NCBI GenBank assembly: GCA_036768485.1
Contig: JAVLUZ010000154.1
Location: forward strand, 19,777,134-19,841,133
Origin: Mermis nigrescens
Taxonomy: Eukaryota > Nematoda > Enoplea > Mermithida > Mermithidae
Length of the DNA: 64,000 bases
Direction: 5' to 3'
The translations under genes were made by a program, and so were the position numbers. Positions 1 through 12,457 of the stretch are shown one piece after another (within the stretch, counting starts at the first letter, position 1; each line of letters starts with the position of its first letter). The notes beneath the pieces are model-generated. The model was not told where the DNA came from and searched no databases. It worked only from the letters and a program-made list of their open reading frames with translations.

Positions 1-737
1 ATCTGTAATAATAATAATATACGTTTTTAAAATAATTTGTAATATTTATCTACATTTTGAAAATTAAATATTGCAAGAAATTTATTGTTATCCCAGAAAA
101 TTCATTGTAACACTTAGCAAAAACTGTTTTTTTTTGATCCGTTTACTTCATAGAAATTTTCATCTTACCTTCAGAAACATTTTTTGGTCAATGAGGGGGC
201 CTTCACGCCCCTCACGTTCATAAGGATTTCTTTACTTGTATTTATTGACTTGGAAAGTAACCTAAACATTGTTATGTACGCACTGTTTATAGGTTAAACC
301 TTATTATGTCACTTGATTCTGCCATCGCATTGCCAGTCGCTTCCTAAGCCACTTCGGATTATGGTATGTGTGGATTATTATTTTTTCCATTGTACAAGAC
401 TTTTTATGGAATTTTCTTGTTTCAGCATCTTTTATCTTTAAATCTAACATTTGCCTTGCTATCCTTAAGTCCCTAACCTTATTTTTCAGGCATTACATCA
501 TCCATACGGTTCATATCCTGCTTCATTGTTATTATGACACTCTTCAATCATGCAACCAGGATCTGCCATTGTACTAACAGGTTCGTTTTCAACACTTCCT
601 TCAACATTTGCAAATTTTTTTCTTTCTTTTGGGTGCATGATTATTTCATTAGTTTTAGGAGTATTCAACTGTAGCATTCATTCATAGGATAGTGGATTTT
701 GTTGTTTGTTTGAAGCGTGTACTGGAGTCTTGCTTTG
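1..737. other. Gene-free AT-rich stretch
   Basis: No coding signal is visible. The longest open frame (368-577, 69 codons) is low-complexity and hydrophobic with no motif, and I treat it as chance. Confidence 0.6.
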
Positions 738-1165
738 ATATCCATCTGTTCAAGTAGGAAATTTAGTACAAAATGAACAGCATCCGCTAAATTCATAAAT
801 CCTCATTATTTTGTGCTTTTATATCCATCTGTTCAAGTAGGAAATTTAGTACAAAATGAACAGCGTCCGTAAATTCATAAAATCCTCATTTTTTTGTGCT
901 TTTATATTCATCTGTTCAAGTAGGAAATTTAGTACAAAATGAACAGCGTCCGAAATTCATAAATTCTCATTTTTTGTGCTTTTATATTCATCTGTTCAAG
1001 TAGGAAATTTAGTACAAAATGAACAGCGTCCGCTAAATTCGCAAATTTTTCATTTTTTGTGCTTTTATATCCATCTGTTCAAGTAGGAAATTTAGTACGA
1101 AATGAACAGCGTCCGCTAAATTCATGAATTCTCATTATTTTTTTGCTTTTATATCAATCTGTTGT
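738..1165. repeat. Tandem array, about 82-bp unit, five full copies plus a partial
   Basis: The phrase ATCTGTTCAAGTAGGAAATT followed by TAGTACAAAATGAACAGC recurs with starts near 738, 821, 903, 983 and 1067, so the period is 80-84 bp. A sixth copy near 1151 diverges after about 15 bases. Units differ by small indels around the TCCGCTAAATTCATAAA segment. It is a minisatellite with no coding frame. Confidence 0.9.
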
Positions 1166-1387
1166 AGTATGTAGCTTTATGAGCCTCGCTGTTTCCCTAC
1201 ACACGCGTTATATGCATGTACTACTATTCGAATCGTGGCGTTAGGTACTTTACTTTTCCAATATTTAGCATAATCTCGCTTATATCTGTTGTTTCTTTAT
1301 GTGCATATTTGTCATAATTGTTATTTACTTTCATTTTAATTACATTGTGTTTTCTAGATGAGGCTGTTCCTTCATGTGACAGACTCA

Positions 1388-1487
1388 TCTCTGGGATGAC
1401 GCTTCCTAGCCGATTGGTTTTGTTTCTGGGATGACGCTAACTAGCTGACCGGTTTTGATTCCGGGATGACGCTATCTAGCTGACCGG
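1388..1487. repeat. Three tandem copies of a 35-36 bp unit
   Basis: The unit reads roughly TCTGGGATGACGCTAACTAG then CTGACCGGTTTTG and occurs three times head to tail. It is more GC-rich than the surrounding sequence. No function is evident. Confidence 0.85.
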
Positions 1488-3612
1488 GGCATGCAAATGG
1501 CTGATTGATGCGATAATATAGCCTCTCATCAGCAAATGGCAACCTGATCCTTCGCATGGAGCACGCTGTTGTATGTTACAAACAGGCTCTGCCAACTGCT
1601 ACAGGAGCAGGATGATAATTCCTGCATCAATGGCCATTCAGAAAGTTGTAGATCAGGTATTTTAAATGTAGGTGTTTGTTTATTGATGTTTTTTGATGAA
1701 TTATTAGAAGTTTGTTTCATATTCTTCATTTTTGTGTTTATGATTTTGCAGAATCAAGCGGTGTTAAATAATTTCTATTTAAGTTTATATATTTAAATAC
1801 AATTTTTAAATAATACTATCCTAATATATTCTCAAATACAATACAACTTTATAGCATGTAATGTAGTAAACAAATAAATTTAAATTTTATAAACATGTCA
1901 TATACTTTTAGGACGCTGTAATTTAGAAGTTCAAATTGCTTTGCGGTGGTATTCCCTGATTATCAGTTCAAACCAGCAGAAATGTAAGTGGCCTGTGCTA
2001 TTCATTTTAAATATTATATTTTTTATATATTCTTCAGTTGGTAAATGTCTATTGAACTGTGCTCATACTTTAGAATACTTCAGTATCAACGTTTAAATCG
2101 GTTTTGGGTTGTTGTTATTGGTCAATACAATCAAAGATGCAGTGTAAAGTAAGTTTAAAACGCATTATTAGTTTTCATTGTATTTACTGTATTACTTAAA
2201 TTTGTTTATAATAGCTTATTGACAGCTCCATATTCAGGATTCGATCGAGAGGGGCAGAATCAGTATAAGTTGGTCTATATCTTAGAAAACTCGCAAAAGC
2301 CGCATTACTCCATATCTTTTGACAAGCCCTATTATCCATCTTGATTGAGCTTCAAGCTGTATTTGTCAAACTATTTTGTTTTATTTATACGCACGTAAAA
2401 AGTTTCATTTTTAGGCCCTCTTTAGGACAAAATGTAGAAAGATATTTTGTATTCCGCCCAAAATGCTAAAAATTTGAAGATTTTACTACAATAGCATGGA
2501 TTTGACCATTTATTATTACAGTAACTTGCCTTGCATGACTTTATTTCCGGTTGAGGGGGTTGCATGCTCCTTGAATACAGCCTTGTTTAAATATTTACCT
2601 TTCTGCTATTTGTGCTTTATTTGTTCAAATCTTTCTGTATTGCTAATTTGATGTTGAAAAATAAAATTGTTTGCAGAATCCTCACAGTCGCTTTTGAAAA
2701 CAACTAGATGTTGAACAAAGTCGATTCGCATTACAAAAAGTAAATTTTACGCACTTATTTAATAGATTTAAATTTTTGACTCTGATGTGAAGTTATGTAA
2801 ACCTAGCTACGTAAATCTAATAATAAATATATTATTTTTTATTATGTTTTGCTGCAATTAGTGATGTTTTGACCAGGTGAAATTAAATTCATACGCAAAT
2901 CCATGGACTCGCCAAAATTTGTCTAGCCTCTTACCAGTGTAAAGAGCATGCTGCAGCAAGTAATGTTATGTCTTTTAACTATACATGTAAATTATTGAAT
3001 CAATCCAGTTTACTTATTTTTCATTCGTTTTGGTTAGGCTTATGAATAAGATTTGCTGAACCTAAAACTTATTTTTTACTCGGCTGTAATTAAATAGTTT
3101 AAACTATATAGCACATACTTTCCAGCTAACTTTTTCCGTCCTTTCGAGTAAAAAATATAGAAATTTCAAATATTTTAGAATATATAAATTTCATCAAGTT
3201 AATAGGAATGCTGATGAAAATTATTGCTCTGTAATGTTGTTAGCATTGCTCGTGCTTTTTTCCCATGTAGTTTATTTTGAAATCGACTTTGTTGATGAAT
3301 AGTAAACTATATTCTGTCGTTAATATTTAAATATGTCTCTGTTTTTTAAAACATTGGCAAATGCATGGCACTCTAGGAATTGTCCCACCCACCGTGGAAA
3401 GTTCTAAGCCAAAAAACTTATTTTTTAACATAATAAGTAAAATGCTTCTTTTCATACGGCCTGCAAGCCAAAATTTTTTTTTATTTTGGAAATATTCTTG
3501 AATGTTAAGCTGCAAAAGAGTTGGGATAAAATTATCATAATTCTTATGAGAATTCGAATTTGAAATTACTTTCCACACTTTCTTGGCTTTGATGTACATA
3601 GGTACATAGGTA
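1488..3612. other. No supported gene; one weak exon-like block
   Basis: A block at about 1531-1658 is bounded by CATCAG before it and AG/GTATTT after it, so it could be a spliced exon. Every frame is short and carries no motif, so a non-coding transcript or chance is as likely. The rest is AT-rich with short chance frames only. Confidence 0.4.
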
Positions 3613-3620
3613 GTTAGCAA

Positions 3621-3824
3621 CATATGTGGGCAACACCAAAATTCGGGGAGGGGGTGCATGATTTTTCAAAGGTCAAGAAATGGCCTCATAAATATTTATA
3701 TGGCTGAAAAAACACAATTTTTCTATGTTACTCATCACACTATCCAGTGACATCAAAAAATTGAAATGAATTTGGAGGGGGTATTTTGCTTTTTGGGGAT
3801 GCATATTCCCCTTGCCCAGATATG
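3621..3824 (+). mobile_element. hAT-like non-autonomous element, plus orientation
   Basis: It starts CATATGTGGGCA and ends GCCCAGATATG, the imperfect terminal inverted repeat of a short family found repeatedly in this window. It is flanked by 8-bp duplications GTTAGCAA (3613-3620) and GTTACCAA (3825-3832), one mismatch apart. The interior carries the family landmarks: a G-run near the left end, a GGCCT block, ACCATTTTTCGACGTTTCTC in decayed form, and G-runs before the right end. No coding capacity. Confidence 0.8.
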
Positions 3825-3832
3825 GTTACCAA

Positions 3833-4645
3833 TACTTGCTTTTACTGTAACAGTGGCTTTAGGGGCGTAGTATTTGGTGGTCTGTAATTGGTGATGCCAT
3901 AGTTTGTGTTAAGTTCGCCCAGGCACAAAAGCTTTGTGTGGAGATTCAAGCCTGCTCAATTCAATCCTTTCGAAAAAAATTAATGTTTTACATATTGACT
4001 ATAAAAAGTCGTGTAAGTTGCATTTTTTGGCCATAGCAAATTTAGTTGCATTATCTAAATTCTTTTACCTTTCGAAAAATATCTAGGTTTTAAGTGGGGC
4101 GGCCTGCCCACCCTGTATCTATGTATGTTCACCAGTATGTGTGTAGGTAGACACCTACTAGCAGCATAATAGTCTCGGATATCATTGGGGTCACACAAAT
4201 GTTTGTACTCCAGTTACTCTATCAGCCTAGATCAATGCTTTTGATAAACATGCGCTTATGATTCAGCGCCATTACTGCGTGTTAATTGCTGTTTGCTTCT
4301 TATCAAATTTGCTCATTTTGTTCAAACGTCCAAGTTTTTGTTTAACATAAATTTTGGCGCTTTGCATCATACAAAATCAGTATTATTTCCCTTCAGAGAC
4401 TGCAAAAATGAGCTGAACTTGACAAGGTTGGTCGGTTACATATGTAAAAATGGCTTATCTCTCACTAATGTGCTTAATTTAGTTGTAAAGAAGCGTCCTA
4501 ATTTGCTCTTCACACGTTCACCTAAGCAGGCAAAGACATCAGAAATATTCTATAGTTAACACCACAGTTTACTATTGTGCTGTACAGTTTTATAGACTGT
4601 TTTGCATACCTTTGTGTATGAATTCTAAGAATTTTCATTGGCAGT
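3833..4645. other. No supported gene
   Basis: An 88-codon frame at 4293-4559 has no motif, no splice context and ordinary AT composition. I see nothing else here. Confidence 0.5.
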
Positions 4646-4653
4646 GAGGTGTG

Positions 4654-4886
4654 CACACATTGGTGTGGGGGAGGGGTATGCACCCCCAGAAGTTGAACTA
4701 CCCCCATTCCAGAATTCAAATTTTGAATTTTTTTGCTTTTTCAGCGATTTTTTGATGCCATTGGATAGTGCTCAATGAGAAACGTCGAAAAATGGTTTTT
4801 TTACCATACGACCACTTCTAAAACAATTTTTTGACCTTTGAAAATTTTTCCACCCCCCCCCAGAATTTCAATGCTGCTCACCTATG
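4654..4886 (-). mobile_element. hAT-like non-autonomous element, minus orientation
   Basis: This is a reverse-complement family member, from CACACATTGGTGTGGGGG to GCTGCTCACCTATG. The flanks GAGGTGTG (4646-4653) and GAGGTGAT (4887-4894) agree at 6 of 8 positions, consistent with an aged 8-bp target duplication. Confidence 0.75.
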
Positions 4887-5329
4887 GAGGTGATGATTAT
4901 GATAATTATACATTAGATCAATGCTGTAATTGCAATGTGTCAGCTCATTGCCGGAGATAGTTTTAAAATTTATGACTGAAGTTGTGTGAAATTGACTATA
5001 AATTTTTGTTGTCAAACAGGCTTAAGTGTAAAGTTGAAGCCTTATCTTATTTTAGCGTTAAAGGATCCACATGTAATCCAATAAGGCAAACGTCTCAAAA
5101 TGTTTTTGCATGTAAATTAACACCTTTTTGTTGTTATTTAGTGATCTATGGATGAAGGTATCTTTTACTAAACTTATTTTACAGCCCATTTCTACTCTGC
5201 TGTTCATCAAATCCATGTGATACTGAAACTGACGGACAGTCAATTCAATGACAGTTTTGTATCATTTTATTTACAGTGTTCACGTTTTGTTTGTTGTCAT
5301 ACTTTTGGTTATGCTAAGGGCAAATGAAT

Positions 5330-5520
5330 GGCGGGTGGGGATGGGAGCACGCGTGAGTACCCCAGGAGGCCAAATACCCAACAGAAACCAAAATATCCTC
5401 TTCCATAACTTAAATTTTAATTTTTTTTTGTTTTCCCACAATTTTTTAATTTAATGGATAATACTCAATGAGAAACGATGAAAATGGTGCTTTTTCTACT
5501 TTTAAGACAAGTTTATATCT
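5330..5520 (-). mobile_element. Degenerate hAT-like copy
   Basis: Recognisable family segments are present in reverse complement (GGTGGGGATGGGAG, ACCCAACAGAAACCAAAATA, GATAATACTCAATGAGAAACG). The ends and the target duplication can no longer be placed. Confidence 0.5.
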
Positions 5521-7639
5521 GACTCAATTCCATTTCTGCTTTTCACATTCAATTTTGATTTAGTGTCCTTCCCCCATACATGCCAGGCACTAAGTAGGTA
5601 CATATAGGTGTATGACTTATGGGGTTTGTACGGTATCAACACTTTTCTACGCTGTAAAGATTTTAGATGATGTTAAGTGTTAATTGAATGATTATGTAAT
5701 AAGTGTTTTCATTCAGAGACATGGAGACAACTGTTAAATTCTAAATACTTTGTGCACCCCTAATCCTAAAGTAATGTGGACGCGTTTTTAAGGGGGTATT
5801 GACCGAATCTTGAACCATCCCTCCGCTAAACATTCCCACACCTGAATTATTGATGTTCTACATGATGATGTTTGAGGGATTTTGACTCCTTTTTTGGATC
5901 TGAAATTGCAAAACATACAAACTTTTAAAGATTATTTTAGCCTATCCACCTCCCAAACTAGGTACTACCTATGAGTCAACACCATTCAAATTTTATTCAA
6001 ACAAATATAAGTAGGTCAAACTCTATTCAAACCACTTATTCAGTTCTCTGTATTAACTTCGCGTAAGTAGGTCTGACGTAATCAGCTGATTTGCTTTAGT
6101 AGTTAGTTGGCTTGACTTCTCCATTTTGATTGTAATTGTTCTCTTTCTGCTTCAAAGTTGATTCGTCTGAAAGAGATAATTGTTATTAGACAAGTAAGAT
6201 GCACTGTAGAGCATAAAGATGTAATGATTTAAGTAATTAGTTTTGGAATTTGCTAAGAAATCAAAACAATACCACCAGGTATATTGGAAAGGCGTTGTAG
6301 ATTTTCATTCCGAATGGCTTAAAGGAGGCTGGAATCAGTAATAAAGCACGGTGCAGCCGTGCTTTCTATATCTTTGATTCTTATGTGTGCTGGCTAAAAA
6401 CTACGAAAGGACTGATAAATAATTTGTACCCGTCTTTCAACAAACAAGTAATCTGACGTTTATGTAATTCATAAGTGATCTTTTCAGTAAGTAAACTATA
6501 GTCTGTTACATTTAGCTTAGAGGTTTTTGGAAAAATTTAGAGTGACTACAAAAGTTTTTTAAAGAGATACAATTAATATGATATTCTACTGTATGTCAAG
6601 TCACTTGGGGGCGCATGCCAGTGTTAAGTCACATTACTGCATCAAAAGTTTAAACCGCTTTTGTAGCCTATTTCTTGAGGAAAACTTTCAAAGAAACACG
6701 CAAATTTAAATGAAACAGATTGTACCATTGTAGGTGAGAGTGGCTTAGATCAGTGTGAGAATTTTAAACTTTATTGGCTTTGGTATTAGGCTTTGCAACT
6801 TAGTATATTTAAAGGGTCCAGGAACATCTATAAGTGGATAAGCCCGTCCTTTTCCAGTCCATGATGTTAAATGTGCCTAAGTAAACTGTAAAGTTATTAG
6901 TTTTGGAATATGATCAAGCACTGCAAAGTAGTTTATGAACCAGAGGACATATGAGTGCTGAGCGCCTACTGTTTCATGATATGCCATTAATTGTAAATGA
7001 CTGAATACAGATACAGTAAACCATGTTCTTTACGCTACACTGATTAATTTGCTACTTCAATGATTGGGTCTCCTTATTTTCTTCATAACTTTCTCAATTC
7101 TTGACCAATTTTCATAATTTTTTTTTGTTTTGTAGCCTATGACCTTAGCTCGTGAGCAAAGCAAACAAACCAACCTATGCGCTTCACACATAGTCTGGTT
7201 TCATCCTGAAAGAAAACAACAATTGAATTTCAGGAAAATCAATAGGCTGGGACAAATGAGTCATAAATTCTTGACAGTCTTATTTATGACTCAAAACATA
7301 AATAGGATCAAATAAAATTTGCAAGCTCACAGTATTATATTCATCAGAAAAATTTTGACATGTGCAAATTTTGCAAAAATCTAGCAGATCAGATTATTGT
7401 AAAGCCTTTCCATCACTTGCACAAAATATTTCAAATTTATCAAGCATTGAACTAATGCATTAGCATAACAACTATTATCATTACTTTTCAATCTTAGAGA
7501 TAAAGGCGTCTGACATCTGAATTGTTTTTTGCCTCATTTTTAGTATGTTGCTGTATAATTGAATGAAGTATGTTTACAGTCATTTGGAGTTTCATTCAGA
7601 AAGAGTGATCAAAAACACTTTGTTTTAGGTTCAAACTCA
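5521..7639. other. No gene; expected to contain the Helitron 3-prime end
   Basis: Nothing coding is visible. The minus-strand Helitron helicase stops near 7640, so the element terminus (a short hairpin before CTRR on the minus strand) should lie here. I could not identify it by eye. Confidence 0.4.
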
Positions 7640-7945
7640 AGAAAGAGCAACATAAGCCATAGACCTTTCTAAATAAAATCGCCAATGTCCATCATAGCTG
7701 ATTCAACTGTTAGACCGTGTGATTTGTGAACAGCAATAGCATATGTTAATATTAAAGGGAATTGTCTTCAAGTAGCCAATGAAGCTGGGCCGACCTCAAA
7801 ATCACATGATACTTTTTCAGTTTGTTGTACTGCTTCAATCCCATCAAACATTACACTAATAAATTTAATTGTACCTTTAGGATAAACAAAATCTGGCATG
7901 GTTCCAATTGCACCATTGACAAGACCAATATCAACATTTACACAG
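7640..7945 (-). pseudogene. Helitron PIF1-type helicase, C-terminal piece
   Basis: Read on the minus strand, this encodes the last conserved block of a Helitron-class PIF1 helicase. NVDIGLVNGAIGTM is followed by QFPLILTYAIAVHKSHGLTV, equivalent to the LVNGxxG and AITVHKSQGLT motifs of the family. At least two in-frame stops interrupt it. It is the direct continuation of the helicase that breaks off near 12,458; the intervening 4.5 kb is an inserted transposon. In a live Helitron this domain unwinds DNA during rolling-circle transposition. This copy is dead. Confidence 0.8.
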
Positions 7946-8151
7946 GGTGTTTAAAAAAACAAAACCCATATCCGACCTTGTTACTTTTCAACGGCTTGCT
8001 CAATTTTATTGCAAAGTGCTTTAAACAATAGACAAAAACCTTCATAAGGGACATGTGAAGTTTTGTATCCTTAGCTTGTTCTGCCCTTGTAGGTTATTAT
8101 CAATTGATACTAACAAATCAAAATGCACATGTGTGTAAAAATTTTTTTTTC

Positions 8152-8152
<1 letters not shown>

Positions 8153-8240
<88 letters not shown>
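8153..8240. repeat. TA dinucleotide microsatellite
   Basis: An uninterrupted TA tract of about 85 bp. The alternating Tyr/Ile frames over it are artefacts of the repeat. Confidence 0.97.
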
Positions 8241-8242
<2 letters not shown>

Positions 8243-8559
8243 CTAGCATATCTACTAGCAAGAAAAAAATGCTTCGATGGAACAAAGAAAAGGTAGAATA
8301 TACTTGGAACAAAGAATTATCAAGGACGTAAAAGGAGGGGACTAGAAAAAGCTCCTATCTACAAATGTCACAAAATTTGCTAAAACTCAAAAATTTCCTA
8401 AACAAAGAAAAAATGACAGTAAGTGAATCAAAGAAAAACCTACCTGTGCCTAAAACTGCAAGATCTGCTAAAAATCAGACTTTTTCTAAGCAACGCAAAA
8501 ATTGAAGTATATTCTGTGGCCTCTGAAAAAATAGGTGAACCTTCTCATATTGTCCACAA

Positions 8560-8817
8560 TACAGTGGGTGGTTCCAAAATTCTGGGTCGGGTTTTAAAAT
8601 TGGAATATTGGTTTTGAAAATAGTTATATGTCAAAGAACACACCATTTTTGAACGTTTCTTGTCAAGCTCTATCTATTGGTACCTACCAAAAAAACCCAA
8701 AAAGAGCAGGAAGATTTAAAAAATTGAATTCTGGAGGTATTGTTGGGTATTTGTGTTTTCTTGTTGGGTATTTTGCCTTGGGGTACATAGTCTCCAAACC
8801 TCATACGTCTAGGTATG
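8560..8817 (+). mobile_element. Degenerate hAT-like copy inside the foldback element
   Basis: Family landmarks in order: AGTGGGTGGTTCCAAAATTC, CACCATTTTTGAACGTTTCT, CTATCTATTGGTACC, AAATTGAATTCTGGAGG, and an end near TCTAGGTATG. G-runs are eroded and no target duplication is visible. Confidence 0.55.
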
Positions 8818-9039
8818 GTGTCTAATGCTTAATATAAAGCTTATAAAATAAGTCAAATCTGTGTTTTTGCTAATGACTTGCAATGTTAATTTATTCGATA
8901 TTGTGGCCAGATAAATATTACAAAAAATTATATCCTATGATTATTTGCGATACAGCCACATAAGACTGTGATTTCTATATAATGCATGTATCCATTCAGT
9001 ACTCTTCTGGCGTTTAATCCCACCAGACAACCCAATTTT

Positions 9040-9200
9040 TATTCCTGCCCATGTAAACCGATAACCATTAGGCATGGGAGGTTAGGGGTATGCACCAGTG
9101 TTCAATCAAAACGTCAAAAATTGCCATTTTTCCAACATACCAAAATTACTATTTTTTGACCCAGAAAAATATTGCAACATTGCACTGCTCAGCTCTGGCG
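9040..9200 (-). mobile_element. Fragment of hAT-like element, minus orientation
   Basis: The reverse-complement landmarks GGCATGGGAGGTTAGGGGTA and AACGTCAAAAATTGCCATTT are present, then TTTTTTGACCC and CTGCTCAGC. It is shortened internally. Confidence 0.45.
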
Positions 9201-10199
9201 ATATCTGCTTTTGCAGAGTGAGTGGTCCACTTATCTAGCCCAATGTTTTATCTTTGTTCAACAGGATGCTGCTTTCTTCTGCAGGCCGCAGAATATACTT
9301 CAATTTCTGTGTTGCTTAGAAAAAGTCTGATTTTTAGCAGATCTTGCAGTCTTAGGCACAGGTAGGTTTTTTCTTTGATTTACTTACTTTCATTTTTTCT
9401 TTGTTTAGGAAATTTCTGAGTTTTAGCAAATTTTGTGACATTTGTAGATAGGAGCTTTTTCTAGTCCCCTCCTTTTACGTCCTTTATTATTCTTTGTTAC
9501 AAGTATATTCTACCTTTTTTTGTTCCATTAGAGTATTTTTTCTTGCTAGTACCCAACTTTTTGTTAGCAAAAAATAGTAGTTATTCCTATCTTTGTCAGT
9601 GTTGCAGCAAATGTCATTAGGTACTGCTTCCATCTTGGCAATTTATACTTGCATTGTGTATGAATTATATTCCGACACCACGTGTTTGCAATATTATTTA
9701 GCCTAAGTTTAAAGCAGCATTATTTTCTGTGCTCAAGCTGGAATTCACTTATTGCTTCTGATTGTTGCTTACATTGACCAAGATGCAACTTCAACAAATA
9801 ATCTCACGTTTTGTCATTTTACTTCTTGCTGACTCTTATTTAGTCTGATAAAGTTGACTGCCCACAGCAATGCACTGGCTAATGGACCTAAGAAACATGC
9901 ATTTCAAAGTAAAATGCATGCGTCATTCAAGTGGACATTTCTTTACAGTTGAAAAGATTGCATAGCACAGAGTGCAATGATTTTTGCCCAATCACTATGA
10001 TTGAAAATAGCTAAATACATATACATATGTGGAAAATTTCTTGCATGTTATTGCGTGCTCGTTTCAGTAAATTTTAAAATGATATTTATCACATTGCATG
10101 TAACCAACTTTTATGAAAACAGTAAGTTTCCATAATGTCGTAAGGATGAATTAACATTGGTTTAAACCACTTTACTGAACTGTTGAGTGTAAACATATG

Positions 10200-11240
10200 T
10201 GCCAAAATTGCCTATCAAATTTGGTTTCAGGTTCATTTACAGACTTGGGAATCATGTCCCTGACTCATAACCGGAGAAGCTGGCAGAAAAAACAAGACAG
10301 AAACCTGTTTAAAGCACCCCATTCTTCACTGTACACTCACTTAATATTGGTTTAGACATACGCAATTTGCTATGACATACACCCATTATAAGGCACTTTA
10401 TTTTTATTCTATTGGACCTATCCTGACTTCTGAAAGGAGAAAGTGGCAAATAAAACCCAAACAAAGACATATTTTCCATTATTCAGAACATTGTAAACTT
10501 TAAAAATCTGTACTGTATTCCCCATTGAGTGTAAAGAAATTCGGTTTGGTACAGTTTGTAGCTTTTGAGTCAAAGTACGTTTCTATGCGCAAAAATTCTG
10601 TTGCAAAAATTATTTGATATGATTTACCAATCAAAATTGGGGAAAAAAACATGTTCTTTTGCCCATTCTTCACATCTGATTTCAAAATTTACACCCCCAT
10701 AAATAACTCGATATTGCGTTTTTTAGATGCGATTTGCTGCAATGTGTAGCCATGGAGAGGCACTTTTTTATTGCTATATTCAATTTACCCTAACTCATTA
10801 GCGGAAAAATTTGGCAAAGAAATCTTAATCAAAATCCGTTTTTTACACCATATACTAGAGTGTAAACTTTAAACCCCAGGATCTAAGTCACTATAGAGCA
10901 TAGAAGTTTTTGCTTATATGCAGAATGTAGCCCTTGATCCGTTTTACATTTCTATTAGAAAACATTTTAAAAAACTCATAACCATTGAAAGTATCAGACA
11001 TAAGCAGGTTAAAAACTCGACCAAAAAGTGCTTTTTCACCCCCAGATTTTTGCACTCTTTACACTGCCATTTGAGATCTAATGCAGATTTAAAAAAAAAC
11101 AAAAAAATGATCTTCTGTAGAATTTATCTCTCTATAATGCTATGCTGTTTGATTGTTCGAGTCATCAATACTCAGGTGTCCACATGCTGCAGTAAAAAGG
11201 TCCCAAAATTTGTCCTATATTATAATGTTACACAAAAACT
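10200..11240. repeat. Degenerate tandem array, unit about 160-190 bp
   Basis: A pattern recurs about five times: a CTNACTCATNANCGGANAA-like block (near 10,261, 10,424, 10,789 and 10,973, weaker near 10,620), then an ACACC..TTTACACT-like block. A 135-codon frame at 10,918-11,325 runs through it but has no motif and is not accepted as a gene. Confidence 0.45.
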
Positions 11241-11428
11241 TTACACCTTCTTTACACAGTCACTTTTGAGTTTCAAGAAAAACAAAAAACACGGGCAGCA
11301 AATTTTTTTATTATCTTTCTTTTAAAAAAGACCGCACCTTCTAAAAGTGTCCCATTATAGCTGTAGGGTGGTGCACAGGTGTTAGGGGTACCCAAGTATA
11401 TTATAGGCACGCACTAATGCGCTACCTA

Positions 11429-11709
<281 letters not shown>

Positions 11710-11804
11710 GTGTTAAGAAATAAATCACGTGTTAGCAACATTGTAGCTTTCTATTGAGTGAACATGTTAGAACACGGTCTGCTTTATCCAATAGCCTGTT
11801 TGTG

Positions 11805-12081
11805 CATACGTGGGCAGCAAGAAAATTCTGGGGGGTGCAAGATTTTTTTGAAGGTCGAAAAATGGCCTTAAAAATGGTGGTATGGCGATAAAAACACCAT
11901 TTTTCGACGTTTCTCATCAAGCACTATCCATTGGCATCAAAAAATTGCAGAAAAAAACGAAAAAAAATTTTCAAAAATTGAATTCTGGGGGGGGGGGGTA
12001 TTTTGATTTCTGGGGGGGGGGTATTTTGGTTTCTGGGGGGGTGCATACCCCCCCCCCAAACCCCCCCCACGCCCAGGTGTG
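11805..12081 (+). mobile_element. hAT-like non-autonomous element with perfect 8-bp target duplication
   Basis: This is the cleanest long copy (277 bp). It starts CATACGTGGGCAGCAAGAAA and ends CACGCCCAGGTGTG. Flanks are identical 8-mers TGTTTGTG at 11,797-11,804 and 12,082-12,089. Imperfect TIR CAYACSTGGGC plus an 8-bp duplication fits the hAT superfamily. Long G-runs sit near both ends. No coding capacity. Confidence 0.88.
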
Positions 12082-12457
12082 TGTTTGTGTAGCTGACAGC
12101 CTATAAATTTTTGTACTACTTTGCTGCTTAGTTTGAGAGCTATTGAGCTTCTGCCAAAGGTCATTCCTAGAAACTTGCTGGTTATTTTGTCACTGCTGGC
12201 TGAACAGCCAAGGGAGGGACCTTAGACAAAAGCTCAATAGCTACTGAACCAACAAGCAAAATGATACAAAAATTCAGAAGCAATCAGCTATATAAATGGG
12301 CTTTTGATTAAAGGAGATTGTATTCTAAAATTTTTACTCGATCTAAAGCAACATCATTATGATGGTTTTTATCTAGTGATTAAAGCAAATTGCATTCAAA
12401 TTGAGCGAGTCATTTTGATGTTACAAGGTCTGATATGGGTTTTGTCTTTTAAACACC

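Larger units (their letters stand above)
8254..9550. mobile_element. Foldback-type element with about 275-bp terminal inverted repeats
   Basis: The left arm 8254-8529 begins ACTAGCAAGAAAAAA. The right arm 9276-9550 ends TTTTTTCTTGCTAGT and is its reverse complement with few differences; for example GCAAGATCTGCTAAAAATC in the left arm pairs with GATTTTTAGCAGATCTTGC in the right. The 750-bp middle contains two decayed hAT-like copies and no gene. This is a non-autonomous DNA element. The adjacent TA tract hides any target duplication on the left. Confidence 0.85.

Noticed and set aside
8104..8331. Open frames of alternating Tyr and Ile over TA tracts (also 11,382-11,757)
   Set aside because: They are the automatic translation of a TA microsatellite on both strands, with no start context or conserved flanks.
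10918..11325. A 135-codon plus-strand frame
   Set aside because: It lies across a degenerate tandem array inside a non-autonomous transposon. Composition is AT-driven and no motif is present.
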